Of a stretch of 64,000 nucleotides of DNA, positions 29,646 through 39,134 are shown one piece after another. The DNA is from Candidatus Sericytochromatia bacterium (GTDB lineage Bacteria > Cyanobacteriota > Sericytochromatia > UBA7694 > JACMQJ01), in contig BPII01000008.1 in assembly GCA_026004035.1 (NCBI GenBank), forward strand, positions 1-64,000, read 5' to 3'. Position numbers and translations under genes: made by a program. The first letter of the stretch is position 1. Every line of letters begins with the position of its first letter. Under the pieces are notes generated by a model. It had not been told where the DNA came from. It saw only the letters and a program-made list of their open reading frames with translations, and did not search any database.

Positions 29646-31461
29646 CTAAAGAAAATGTTAAAATATTGTTACTTTCTGATACTTTTTTAAAATTATATTT
29701 CTCTAATAGTTTAAGCATTGGTATATTTGAATAATCAGTTTTTGCAATTAAAGTTTTAATTTTCTTACTTTTAGATAATTTAATTATTAATTCAATAAGA
29801 TGAGAACCTATACCTTTATTACAAAAGTCATTATCTACAATTAAGTTAATTTCAGATTTTGCATCTTGTAATAAAGAATATCTAGCTAAACATATCATAT
29901 TTGCATAAGGAAACTGAGAATCAAAGCCACCTATTACAAAATGATTTGCTTCATCAAAATTTATGTAATTTTGTATTTTATCATGTGAAAAATTATCAAT
30001 ATAGTCTTTGTATGTGTGATAAATAGCTTCTCTATTTTGATTATAAAAAAACTCTTGTATTTCTTTTTCATCAGAAGGTAATAAATATCTAAAATATACT
30101 TGAAAATCTTTAAATTTTTTAGAAGGTAGTTTTATTTCTATATCTTTAGTAATTGTTTTCTGATCTAAATAAACATAGTGTTTTTCTTTCATGTAATCAA
30201 GCAATTCTTGTCTAAAATCGGGGTGAGCTATTTGTATTAATGCTAATCCTCTTTCTCTTATTGTTTTTCCGTACAAATGAGCAACACCATATTCAGTAAC
30301 AACATAATCAACATCACCCCTTGAAGTAACAACTCCTGCACCTGGAGAAAGCTTTGAAACAATTCTTGAAATTGAACCGTTTTTTGCTGTAGAAGGTAAA
30401 GCTATAAATGAACGCCCACCAATAGATCTTTTAGCACCTCTAACAAAATCAACTTGCCCACCTATACCACTAAAGAATCTTGTTCCTATGCTATCAGCGC
30501 ATACTTGACCAGTAAGATCAACTTCTAAAGCAGAATTTATTGAAACCATATTATTATTTGATGCTATTATAAAAGGATCATTTACATAATCAGAAGGTAA
30601 AAATAAAAAATCTTCATTATTATCCACCAAGTCATATAATTCTTTATTTCCCATTATAAAACTTGTAACACTTTTACCCTTATGAATATTTTTGTAAGAA
30701 TTAGTTATATTACCATTTTTGTATAAAGGTATTATTCCATTAGAAAACATTTCAGTATGTATTCCCAAATCTTTTTTACTAGTTAGGTTAAGTAGTACAG
30801 CATCAGGTATTTTACCTATACCTAATTGTAAAGTATCTCTATCTTTTATTAATTTAGAAATATTTTTTCCTATTTCTAATGAAACATCATCTAGTTTATT
30901 ACTTCCTATTTCAATTAGTGGTTCATCATGTCTTACTAAGTAATCAAAATGTTCTATTGAAATTTGAGATTTTCCAAATGTCTTTGGCATATACTTATTA
31001 ACTTGAGCTATTACTATATCAGCATTTAAAATAGCTGATAGCTCTATATCTACGCTAATGCCTAGAGAAAGGATATTATTATTATCTGGTAAAGATGTTT
31101 GAACTATTGCACAATGTATTGGAAAAAATCCTGAGTTTATTAATTTAGGTATTTCAGATAAAAATATAGGTGTGTAATCACTTAATCCATTTTCGACAGA
31201 TTTTCTGACATTATTACCTATGAAAAAAGCATTATGTCTAAAATTCTTTTGATATTTTTCACTAGCGTAATCAGCGTTTCCCATTGTAAGAAGATGAACG
31301 ATTTCATTATCAGAAAATCTAGAACTATGATTAACTAATTCTTTAACTAAATAGTTAGGTTCAGCACAACCTGAACCTATAAAAATCCTCTTTCCTTTTT
31401 TTATTTTACATATAGCTGTTGTAGCATCAACAAATTGTGGTGTTTTAGGTATTCTTTTCAT
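29638..31461 (-). CDS. Acetyl-CoA hydrolase/CoA-transferase fused to a GNAT domain
   Basis: A 607-residue two-part protein. Residues 1-430 match the acetyl-CoA hydrolase / 4-hydroxybutyrate CoA-transferase family: IFIGSGCAEPNYLVKEL, then LGIGKIPDAVLLNL, HTEMFSNGI and SIGTRFFSGIGGQVDFVRGA. Residues 455-607 are a GNAT acetyltransferase domain, with the acetyl-CoA loop NKGIGSHLIELI near residue 545. CoA-transferase/GNAT fusions are known in bacteria. It starts 17 bases inside the upstream cyclic-nucleotide-binding gene, so the two are co-translated and nucleotide control of acylation is plausible. Substrates are unknown. Confidence 0.85.
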   Translation of the reverse strand: MKRIPKTPQFVDATTAICKIKKGKRIFIGSGCAEPNYLVKELVNHSSRFSDNEIVHLLTMGNADYASEKYQKNFRHNAFFIGNNVRKSVENGLSDYTPIFLSEIPKLINSGFFPIHCAIVQTSLPDNNNILSLGISVDIELSAILNADIVIAQVNKYMPKTFGKSQISIEHFDYLVRHDEPLIEIGSNKLDDVSLEIGKNISKLIKDRDTLQLGIGKIPDAVLLNLTSKKDLGIHTEMFSNGIIPLYKNGNITNSYKNIHKGKSVTSFIMGNKELYDLVDNNEDFLFLPSDYVNDPFIIASNNNMVSINSALEVDLTGQVCADSIGTRFFSGIGGQVDFVRGAKRSIGGRSFIALPSTAKNGSISRIVSKLSPGAGVVTSRGDVDYVVTEYGVAHLYGKTIRERGLALIQIAHPDFRQELLDYMKEKHYVYLDQKTITKDIEIKLPSKKFKDFQVYFRYLLPSDEKEIQEFFYNQNREAIYHTYKDYIDNFSHDKIQNYINFDEANHFVIGGFDSQFPYANMICLARYSLLQDAKSEINLIVDNDFCNKGIGSHLIELIIKLSKSKKIKTLIAKTDYSNIPMLKLLEKYNFKKVSESNNILTFSLEI

Positions 31462-31915
31462 TATTTTTTTCCTGTATAACTTCTATTAATTTTCGCCTTG
31501 TTGCTTGTAGCCTTTTTAACATAATTTTTGAAAATCTTTTTTGTAACTCATAAGCAAGTAATAAATTTACATTACATTTCTCATAAAATTTTTCAACATC
31601 AAATTCTAATAACTCTGTATCTTCAATAGCTCTTGCTGAAAAATTCCACTTATATGGTGGAAATTGCCAGGACCAACCTAGTATCTCACCATTATTTATA
31701 ATTTCTAAACTAATTATTTTATTTTCAATTTCAAATTCTAAAGAAACTTTTCCTTTAATTATTAAATAAAACTTCTTAGCTTCTTCACATATTTTAAATA
31801 TATAATTATCTTTATTTACTTTTTTTATTGTTGCACTTTCAGAAATCAAATTTATATTATTTTGACTTATACCTGAAAAAAATTCTTGTTCTTTTAATAT
31901 TTGACTTATTTCCAT
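31445..31915 (-). CDS. Cyclic-nucleotide-binding domain protein without DNA-binding domain
   Basis: A 156-residue protein consisting mainly of a cNMP-binding beta barrel: NINLISESATIKKVNKDNYI, then KKFYLIIKGKVSLEFE, GEILGWSWQF and a C-terminal helix. The phosphate-binding cassette is atypical (WSWQFPPYKWNFSARAIED), lacking the usual GE...L...RxA/S, although the ARA part remains. There is no helix-turn-helix, unlike Crp. Its stop lies inside the start of the CoA-transferase/GNAT gene, arguing for a direct partnership. An adenylyl cyclase is encoded 5 kb upstream on the same strand. Confidence 0.8.
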   Translation of the reverse strand: MEISQILKEQEFFSGISQNNINLISESATIKKVNKDNYIFKICEEAKKFYLIIKGKVSLEFEIENKIISLEIINNGEILGWSWQFPPYKWNFSARAIEDTELLEFDVEKFYEKCNVNLLLAYELQKRFSKIMLKRLQATRRKLIEVIQEKNNEKNT

Positions 31916-31996
31916 TTTATTAATTTCAAATAATTGATAATTAATTATAAATTAAAAAAATTTATTTGCATACTAAATTAAAGTAGAACTTTTTTA

Positions 31997-33820
31997 TTAG
32001 AAAACATAAAAAATTTCATTACTAAAATGTATAAGTAAGTAAAAATAAATATTTTTACTATTTTCAATAAACTGAATATATAAATTTTGTATTTTATTAT
32101 TTTCAAATAATGATTTAGCTTTATTTTTCTCTATAAATATTTGTCCATGAAAAGTTTTTTGAAAATCTATGATATTAAGTATTTTTTCAACTGTAATATT
32201 TCCAATAAATGAAAATGAGTTATTTTCTATAGAGTAATTTATAGCTGAAAAATCAGCTTTACCTATAATATAGGCTTCTTTTTTTATAAATTTTTCCTTC
32301 ATTCTTAAAATGAATTCTTCATAAGTTTCAAAAGGAGTTTTAAATGTATCACCTAAATTTAGTAAATTTCCATCTTTTAAAGCTATATTTAACTTTAAAG
32401 ACTTTTCATCAGGTTTTAATGGCTTTATTTGTAATCTTGCAGTTTTTATACCTAACAATTTTTCTTCTTCTAACACTTGATTTTTAAAATCTAATTCTAT
32501 CAAGTTACTTTTGAATATTAAATAAAATTTATAATCTGTTATTTTAAAAAATCTTACATATAGATGTAATTGTGTTTTTAATTTGTATATTTCTTTAGCT
32601 AATTCTAAATCAATCTTTATTATTGTTAATAATTCTTTTTTTATTTGAAAATATTTCAAAAACTTATCACAAGTTATATAAGCTTTTACCTGTATGCTAT
32701 TATCTTGTAAATTATAACTATCAAATATTAGTTCAATATTTCCTATATTTATATACTCATAATTTATTATTCTATTTTCAAATTCTTTTTCAATACTATT
32801 AACTTTATTTTGATATTCTTCTAAAGTTTCAAAAGGTGATTTTTCTATTTTTTCTTTTTCTAAATTTATTTTTGAGCAATCATAATAAGGTATTTTATTT
32901 AAAATACTTAAAGTTCCATCACCTGAAACTGTGTATATATTTTTACCATCACTACACAAATCACTAACCCAATCAGAATGAACTTGTAAAGTATCTACAT
33001 TATCAAAGTTATTTAAATCCCATAACTTTATTTGCTTATCATCGCTTACTGATATTAATCTACTAGAGTCTATAAGTAATTTCCATATAACAGATTTATG
33101 AGCTAATATTTCTTTTGATAAATTGAATTCATCATCCCAAATTTTAATATATCTATCTCTACCTGCTGAAAATATATATTTATCAGAAATAGCTATTGAA
33201 TTTATAGTTTCGTTATGTGCTTGAAATTGATTTATAAGTTTAAATGTTTTTAACTCATAAATATTTATATTACCATTACCTAAACCAACAAAAATAAATT
33301 CTTTTGTGTTGTCAAGACACATTGGGCTACTTTCAAGATTTTTTATTACTTTAATTATTTTTTTTAAATTTAAATCCCACATTTTTATTGTTCTATCTAG
33401 ACTATATGAAATAAATATATTTTCTGTTATTTTATGTAATCCATAAACATGATTTTCATGACCTAAAAAAGTTAATAATAGCTTTTTATTTTCTATATCC
33501 CATACTTTTATTGTTCTATCAGATGAGCAAGATAATAATTTTCCATCAAGAATTATTAAAGAATATATTGAGCTATTATGAGCGCTTTCAAAAGTATATA
33601 AGTTATTTAAATTAATATTATATATTTTTATAGTTCCATCTTCAGTTCCAATAATTATATTATCTTTATAATTTAAACAACATAAAATATCTTTTTTACT
33701 TAATAAAATATTTTCTTCTAAAGATAGAGTGAATACTTTAATTAAATTTTCATAGTTTCCACTACTAGATAGAAAATTTTTTTTATATTTATTTTTTCTT
33801 TTTATTATTAATTCATGCAT
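31997..33820 (-). CDS. WD40-repeat protein with duplicated C-terminal domain
   Basis: A 607-residue protein with no signal peptide. Residues 45-315 form about seven WD40 blades (GTIKIYNINLNNLYTF, then SSDRTIKVWDIENKKLL and ISVSDDKQIKLWDL). The rest has two related units, each opening with a similar phrase: SPFETLEEYQNKV near residue 327 and TPFETYEEFILRM near residue 495, followed by matching beta strands. WD40 propellers scaffold protein complexes. It sits between the hybrid kinase and the cNMP protein on the same strand, so a role in that signalling run is possible but unproven. Confidence 0.8.
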   Translation of the reverse strand: MHELIIKRKNKYKKNFLSSSGNYENLIKVFTLSLEENILLSKKDILCCLNYKDNIIIGTEDGTIKIYNINLNNLYTFESAHNSSIYSLIILDGKLLSCSSDRTIKVWDIENKKLLLTFLGHENHVYGLHKITENIFISYSLDRTIKMWDLNLKKIIKVIKNLESSPMCLDNTKEFIFVGLGNGNINIYELKTFKLINQFQAHNETINSIAISDKYIFSAGRDRYIKIWDDEFNLSKEILAHKSVIWKLLIDSSRLISVSDDKQIKLWDLNNFDNVDTLQVHSDWVSDLCSDGKNIYTVSGDGTLSILNKIPYYDCSKINLEKEKIEKSPFETLEEYQNKVNSIEKEFENRIINYEYINIGNIELIFDSYNLQDNSIQVKAYITCDKFLKYFQIKKELLTIIKIDLELAKEIYKLKTQLHLYVRFFKITDYKFYLIFKSNLIELDFKNQVLEEEKLLGIKTARLQIKPLKPDEKSLKLNIALKDGNLLNLGDTFKTPFETYEEFILRMKEKFIKKEAYIIGKADFSAINYSIENNSFSFIGNITVEKILNIIDFQKTFHGQIFIEKNKAKSLFENNKIQNLYIQFIENSKNIYFYLLIHFSNEIFYVF

Positions 33821-33851
33821 AAAGCTTAATTATATCAAAGTTTTTAATTGA

Positions 33852-34196
33852 TTAAACTTGACTAATTAATAATTTATCTATCCACTTTTGAATAACATCT
33901 TTAAAAGAATTTTGAGTTATTGGTTTTGTTATAAAGTCATTAATTCCAATTTTAAAAGACTTTTCTTTTTCTTCAGCTATAGAAGATGCTGTTAATGCAA
34001 TTATTGGTATGTTTTTATCTAATTTTCTTATTTCTTCTGTTAAATCATAACCACTCATTTCTGGCATTTGAATATCTGTTATAATTAAGTCAAAATTATT
34101 ATTTTTATATTTTTCTAATGCAATTTTACCATTTTCAGCTGTTGTTATGGTAATGTTTGGAAATATATTTTTAAAATATGTTTTTATAAGTAGCAT
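33852..34196 (-). CDS. Receiver domain, detached 3' part of the hybrid kinase
   Basis: The open frame (114 residues) covers most of a receiver domain: FDLIITDIQMPEMSGYDL holds the phosphoacceptor Asp, and NDFITKPITQ the conserved Lys. On its own it lacks the acidic N-terminal strand. Reading upstream in the same frame gives LNILVAEDNNVNMLL, which supplies it and joins the end of the kinase frame. The two parts are split only by one missing base in an A8 run at 34264-34271. It is best regarded as the C-terminal receiver of the kinase at 34253-36598. Confidence 0.65.
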   Translation of the reverse strand: MLLIKTYFKNIFPNITITTAENGKIALEKYKNNNFDLIITDIQMPEMSGYDLTEEIRKLDKNIPIIALTASSIAEEKEKSFKIGINDFITKPITQNSFKDVIQKWIDKLLISQV

Positions 34197-34252
34197 ATTT
34201 ACATTATTATCTTCAGCAACAAGTATATTTAATTTATAATCTTTTATTTGTT

Positions 34253-36598
34253 CTACATCTTCATTTTTTTTAAATTATTTGAATTGTTAGTAAAAATATT
34301 AATAATATCATCTTTAAAAATAGGTTTAACTATATTTTTCAAAACATTTTCTTTTACAATTTTTTCTCTGCAAGAATTATTTAGAATAACTAATTTACTA
34401 TTTTGAAATTTATCTAGTACATCTTGAATATTTTCAAAATTATTATCTAATATAATTAAATCAAATTCACCATTTATATTATCAGTATTATCTAAAAACA
34501 TTGCATTTATATTTAAATAATCAAAAATCTTTTTAAGAAAATCTAAATTTTTTTTATAATTTGATAATACAAGTATTTTTTCTTCTATATTTAGATTAAA
34601 TTCTTGATTATTTTTTGATAAAGACTTAACAACTATATCAAAATAGAAGTTACTACCTTTACCTAACTCACTCTCAACTTTTAATTTACTATTCATTAGT
34701 TTGAGTAATTTTTTTGAGATTGAAAGCCCTAATCCTGTTCCTGCATATTTTTTATTGATTGAATAATCTGCTTGTTTAAAAGGATTAAATATTTTCTTTA
34801 TATCTTTTTCAGATATTCCTATTCCTGTATCTATAACAGAAAATCTAAATTTTTTTAAATTATTATCTAATTCTTCTAAAAGTTCAACTTTTAAAGTTAC
34901 ATCACCACTTGAAGTAAATTTTATTGCATTATTAAGTAAATTAATTAAAACTTGCTTAAACCTTAAATAATCTATGTAAATTATGTCATTTAAATTCATT
35001 GGATAATCAAATATTAGTTCTACATCTTTTTTATGAGCTGAATACTTTACAACATGAGATATTTCTTTTAATAATTCCAAAATACTTACTTCAGAAATTG
35101 ATAATTCCATCTTTCTCGATTCTATTTTTGAAAAATCTAATATGTCATTTATAAGTCCCAATAGAAAATTAGCTGATTGAAAAACATTTGTCATGTATTG
35201 TTTTTGATCTTCATCTAAATTAGTTTTCATCATTAAATCACTAAAACCTATTATTGAATTTAGAGGAGTTCTTATTTCATGACTCATATTTGCTAGAAAC
35301 ATTGATTTTGCTTTATTAGCATCTATTGCTTTTTGTTTTGCTTCTTCCAAAGATTTTTGATATTTCTTTATTTCAGTAATATCTTGAATTACTGATAAAA
35401 TATATTCTTTGTTATCAATATCAGTAAATTTAACACCACTTAATAGAACAGGATATCTGTATCCTTGTTTATGAATATATTCTTTTTCATATGGTCCATA
35501 CTTACCATAAGTATTTAAAAGTCTTAATTGCTCCATTTCTTTTTCTTGATATTCTTTAGGTGTTAAATCCCAATAAGACAAATTATATATTTCTTCTTTA
35601 GAATATCCTGTTGAATTTGCAAATGAATTATTAACATCTATAAAATCACCTGTTTTAAAATCATTTAAAGCTATACCAACAGGGGATAATTCATAAATAT
35701 TTCTAAATTTTTTCTCACTTATTTTTAATTCATTTTCTAAATTTATTTTCTCTGTAATATCTCTTAATATTGATTTTATTAATTTTAAATTACCATTATT
35801 ATCTCTTTCAACTATTACTGAACCTTCTACAGTTATCTTCTTTCCACTTTTAGTCTTCATAGAATATATTACTTTATCAGGACAATCAATTTGATTACTT
35901 TTTATACAAGAAAATAAATTTATACAATGTTCAAAACTTTCTTCATGTATTACATCAAATAAATTTAAATTTTTTATTTCCTCATCATTATATTCTAATA
36001 ATCTTTTCCAAGAATTATTTACTTTCAATATTTTACCTTCAGAATTTAAAATATGTATTAAATCTGATGTTCCTTCAAAAATTGATGTATAAGACTGTTC
36101 ATTTTCTTTAAAAATTAATAAATTTTTTCTTGCTTCTATATTAAACATTACTTGTTTAGCTAAATTTTCTAATGCTTTTCTTTGATCATTTGATAATTTT
36201 TTAGGTTTATAATCTATTACACATAATGAGCCTAAAGCATAACCATTTTTTGTTATTAAAGGATTACCTGCATAAAATCTTATCTTAGGTTCATTTATAA
36301 CAAAAGGATTATTTTTAAATCTTTCATCACAAGTTGCATCTTCTACCTCTAAAATATTTTCTTGTAGAATTGTATGATTGCAAAATGCTACATTTCTTGG
36401 TGTTTCTGATATATCTACACCGACTTTTGATTTTATCCACTGTCTATCTTTATCAATAAATGTTATAAGAGATATAGGAGCTTCACATATAAAAGAAGCT
36501 AGCTCAACAATACTATCAAAATAATCTCCTGGTAAAGAATCAAGAATATTATAAGAATATAATTCTTTTAATCTACTATCTTCATTATTAATAAGCAT
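34253..36598 (-). CDS. GAF-PAS-PAS hybrid sensor histidine kinase (frame lost near the 3' end)
   Basis: A 781-residue soluble kinase. An N-terminal GAF domain (DRQWIKSKVGVDISETPRNV) precedes two PAS domains (from about residues 165 and 295). The HisKA domain has ANMSHEIRTPLNSIIGFSD with the phosphoacceptor His, the ATPase has NLLNNAIKFTSSG and GTGLGLSISKKL, and a receiver-like domain follows without a clear phospho-Asp pocket (FDLIILDNNFEN). The frame ends just after an A8 run at 34264-34271. One extra A would fuse it to the receiver at 33852, giving 915 residues. It may be a consensus error, a mutation or transcriptional slippage. Confidence 0.85.
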   Translation of the reverse strand: MLINNEDSRLKELYSYNILDSLPGDYFDSIVELASFICEAPISLITFIDKDRQWIKSKVGVDISETPRNVAFCNHTILQENILEVEDATCDERFKNNPFVINEPKIRFYAGNPLITKNGYALGSLCVIDYKPKKLSNDQRKALENLAKQVMFNIEARKNLLIFKENEQSYTSIFEGTSDLIHILNSEGKILKVNNSWKRLLEYNDEEIKNLNLFDVIHEESFEHCINLFSCIKSNQIDCPDKVIYSMKTKSGKKITVEGSVIVERDNNGNLKLIKSILRDITEKINLENELKISEKKFRNIYELSPVGIALNDFKTGDFIDVNNSFANSTGYSKEEIYNLSYWDLTPKEYQEKEMEQLRLLNTYGKYGPYEKEYIHKQGYRYPVLLSGVKFTDIDNKEYILSVIQDITEIKKYQKSLEEAKQKAIDANKAKSMFLANMSHEIRTPLNSIIGFSDLMMKTNLDEDQKQYMTNVFQSANFLLGLINDILDFSKIESRKMELSISEVSILELLKEISHVVKYSAHKKDVELIFDYPMNLNDIIYIDYLRFKQVLINLLNNAIKFTSSGDVTLKVELLEELDNNLKKFRFSVIDTGIGISEKDIKKIFNPFKQADYSINKKYAGTGLGLSISKKLLKLMNSKLKVESELGKGSNFYFDIVVKSLSKNNQEFNLNIEEKILVLSNYKKNLDFLKKIFDYLNINAMFLDNTDNINGEFDLIILDNNFENIQDVLDKFQNSKLVILNNSCREKIVKENVLKNIVKPIFKDDIINIFTNNSNNLKKMKM

Positions 36599-36649
36599 AT
36601 AAAAAAATTATATACAAAAAAAATTAATTTGTCATTTTTACAATATAAG

Positions 36650-38644
36650 TTAATTCCATCTTGTACCTTTATTTGTTTTAGACCATTTTGTTTCTTTTCC
36701 ACTACTTTTAGCCCATCTTGTACTTTTTATATTATCATCTTCTAATAAGGTAGCTTTACCTTCTTCACTTATTGATAAAACTTCATAGACATGTAATGCT
36801 TCTGATTTTCCTTTTACTGGAGCAGGTCCCAAATTTCTAACATTGACTTTATTAGAAACAAGCTCATAAGTTGAATGACTAATAATTATAGAAGTGTTAA
36901 ATTCTTTATTTAATCCTTCTAATCTTGAAGCTGTATTTACAGTATCACCAATAGCCGTATAATCCATTTTCAAAGGAGAGCCAAAATTTCCTACCAAAGC
37001 TTCACCTGAGTGTATTCCTATTCTTATTTGCATTGCTATTGAACCTTCAGAAACCCATTTTTGCCTTAATTCTTTCATTTTTTCTTGCATTTCTATTGCT
37101 GTTTTTACACATCTAAAAGCATCCATTTCTTTTCCTTCTGAGTAGACACTACCATAGATTGCCATTATTGCATCACCTATATATTTATCAACAACACCAT
37201 TATTATTAAATACAATTTCAGTCATAGCAGTTAAATATTCATCAAGAATTCTTTTCACTTCTTCAGGAGGGAATTTTTCTGACATTGTTGTAAATCCTGC
37301 TATATCAGAAAAAAATAGAGTTATAAATTTTTTATTACAAACATCTAAACTAGGAACTTGTTCAGGATTTTTTAAAGCTTCTTCTACTAATGCCGGTGAC
37401 ATATATCTTTTAAATACATTTCTTACTCTTCTCTTTTCTCTTTCTTCAATAAAAAATCTATATGAATAGATAGTAGAAAAAGCTACTAACATACATAATA
37501 TTGGGGTAGATGTTTCTATATCATATCTATATAATATAAATGAGGAAAAACTTACTACTATATAAATAATTGAAATACTTACTAATGCTAAAAGACCTAT
37601 AAAATTATTTAAATATATAAATAAAAATGTTGCTAAAATAGATAAAATAGTTATTATAGTTATATTCACTAAATTACTAGCTTTTTTATATTCTATTTCA
37701 TTTATAACTGTATCTAATGTAGCTGCATGTATTTCTACTCCAGGCATAAGTTGTGGTGTTCCTTCTCTTGTATAATTAAAAGGTGAAGCATGGTTATCAT
37801 GTAAAACTTCAGCTGTAGCTCCTATTAGGACAATTTTATTTTTAAATAAATCTTTATTAGATATCTTATTACCATTTTCATCTATTTCTTGAATCTTATC
37901 TAATAGTAAATTACTATAAGATATTGTTTTATATGTTTTAGGACCACCTGCAAAATTTATTAATATAGTTTCATCTTTATATTTTTCTTTAACTCTATTA
38001 TAAATGTTTTCATCATATATTTTTAATAATTGTAAATTTAAACTAGGTTCAAATTTTTCATCAATAGTTTGCGTTGTAGGAAGCATATCACCAATTGATC
38101 TTAATAGTTTTGTAGTTCTAATAACTCCATCTATATCTTTATCTACATTTACAATACCATAGTTAATTTTTCCATTAAGCATTTCTTCATAAGGTTCTGG
38201 TATAGTAAGAGATAGTGCTTCTTGAGTATTAATTGAACTACTTGAGATTTTACTACTTGTTCCTGTTGATAACATGCTACCTAGAACAACTTTTCCCGAT
38301 TTTTTTATAGATTCAGCAAATTGTTTATCTTCATTAATATTTCTTGAAAGATTACTAAAAATTACATCAAATCCAATAGCACTTGCTCCATAAGAATTTA
38401 ACTTATCAACAATTTGTGCATGATATGAACGAGGCCATGGCCAAACTCCTAAATCATCCATAGATATTTCATCTATCGAAATTATAACTATATCTTTTGA
38501 ATATTCTCTGTATCCTCTTATATCAAACTTTTTATCATAAATTTTTAATTCAATAATTTGTCCTATTGTAGAAAACTTGTAAAAGAACAAAAAAATTAAT
38601 ATTGATAAAAAAGAAATTAAGATTTTTGTAACAAGTTGTTTCAT
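36650..38644 (-). CDS. CHASE2-containing class III adenylyl cyclase
   Basis: A 664-residue membrane protein. An N-terminal span is followed by an extracellular CHASE2 sensor (IVIISIDEISMDDLGVWPWP; KIVLIGATAEVLHDNHASPF), three more spans around residues 325-400, and a class III cyclase domain (430-610). Metal-binding Asp residues are in TLFFSDIAGFTTMSE and DKYIGDAIMAIYG. The substrate pair looks like Lys (NKKFITLFF) and Asp (LKMDYTAIGDTVN), favouring ATP over GTP. The tail ends in three related Trp motifs (TRWAKS, TKWSKT, TRWN). It should make cAMP in response to an outside signal. Confidence 0.9.
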   Translation of the reverse strand: MKQLVTKILISFLSILIFLFFYKFSTIGQIIELKIYDKKFDIRGYREYSKDIVIISIDEISMDDLGVWPWPRSYHAQIVDKLNSYGASAIGFDVIFSNLSRNINEDKQFAESIKKSGKVVLGSMLSTGTSSKISSSSINTQEALSLTIPEPYEEMLNGKINYGIVNVDKDIDGVIRTTKLLRSIGDMLPTTQTIDEKFEPSLNLQLLKIYDENIYNRVKEKYKDETILINFAGGPKTYKTISYSNLLLDKIQEIDENGNKISNKDLFKNKIVLIGATAEVLHDNHASPFNYTREGTPQLMPGVEIHAATLDTVINEIEYKKASNLVNITIITILSILATFLFIYLNNFIGLLALVSISIIYIVVSFSSFILYRYDIETSTPILCMLVAFSTIYSYRFFIEEREKRRVRNVFKRYMSPALVEEALKNPEQVPSLDVCNKKFITLFFSDIAGFTTMSEKFPPEEVKRILDEYLTAMTEIVFNNNGVVDKYIGDAIMAIYGSVYSEGKEMDAFRCVKTAIEMQEKMKELRQKWVSEGSIAMQIRIGIHSGEALVGNFGSPLKMDYTAIGDTVNTASRLEGLNKEFNTSIIISHSTYELVSNKVNVRNLGPAPVKGKSEALHVYEVLSISEEGKATLLEDDNIKSTRWAKSSGKETKWSKTNKGTRWN

Positions 38645-38681
38645 TTTTACCTTTAATTTAAATAAAAATATTTTTTATTTT

Positions 38682-39110
38682 TTAAAATGGTGGTGCATCA
38701 TCTACAACATAATCAGAAAAGTCATCTACAGATTTATTATTAACTGATTGACTATTTTCATTTTCACTTTCACTTCTAGGAGAAAGTAGCTGAAAACTAC
38801 TACCATAAACAAAAAATCTGCTTCTTTTTTCATTAGTTTGTTTATCATTCCAATTATCAATCCTTCCTGAACCAACCACACTTACTAAAGAACCTTTTTT
38901 TATCATTTCAGCAGCAAGTTCAGCTTGTCTTCCCCAAAATTCACAAGTAAACCAATCAGTAATATAATTACCTTGACTATCCTTTATTGGTCTATTTACC
39001 GCTAAATTAAATCTTGTAAATGCTTTGTTTGGATCCTGATTTACATATTTCATTTCAGGGGTAGCACCAACTCTACCTACTAACATAACTATGTTATTTG
39101 CTTGTGTCAT
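38682..39110 (-). CDS. ssb: Single-stranded DNA-binding protein
   Basis: A 142-residue SSB with one OB fold. The opening NNIVMLVGRVGATPEMKY, then FTRFNLAVNRP and DWFTCEFWGRQAELAAEMIK, are standard. The C-terminus is an acidic tip ending DDAPPF, the protein-interaction motif that recruits replication and repair enzymes. It follows a small hypothetical gene by 24 bases and is 37 bases upstream of the cyclase on the same strand. A GGAGTTT-like site precedes the start. Confidence 0.95.
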   Translation of the reverse strand: MTQANNIVMLVGRVGATPEMKYVNQDPNKAFTRFNLAVNRPIKDSQGNYITDWFTCEFWGRQAELAAEMIKKGSLVSVVGSGRIDNWNDKQTNEKRSRFFVYGSSFQLLSPRSESENENSQSVNNKSVDDFSDYVVDDAPPF

Positions 39111-39134
39111 AAAAAACTCCTAAACAAATATAAA

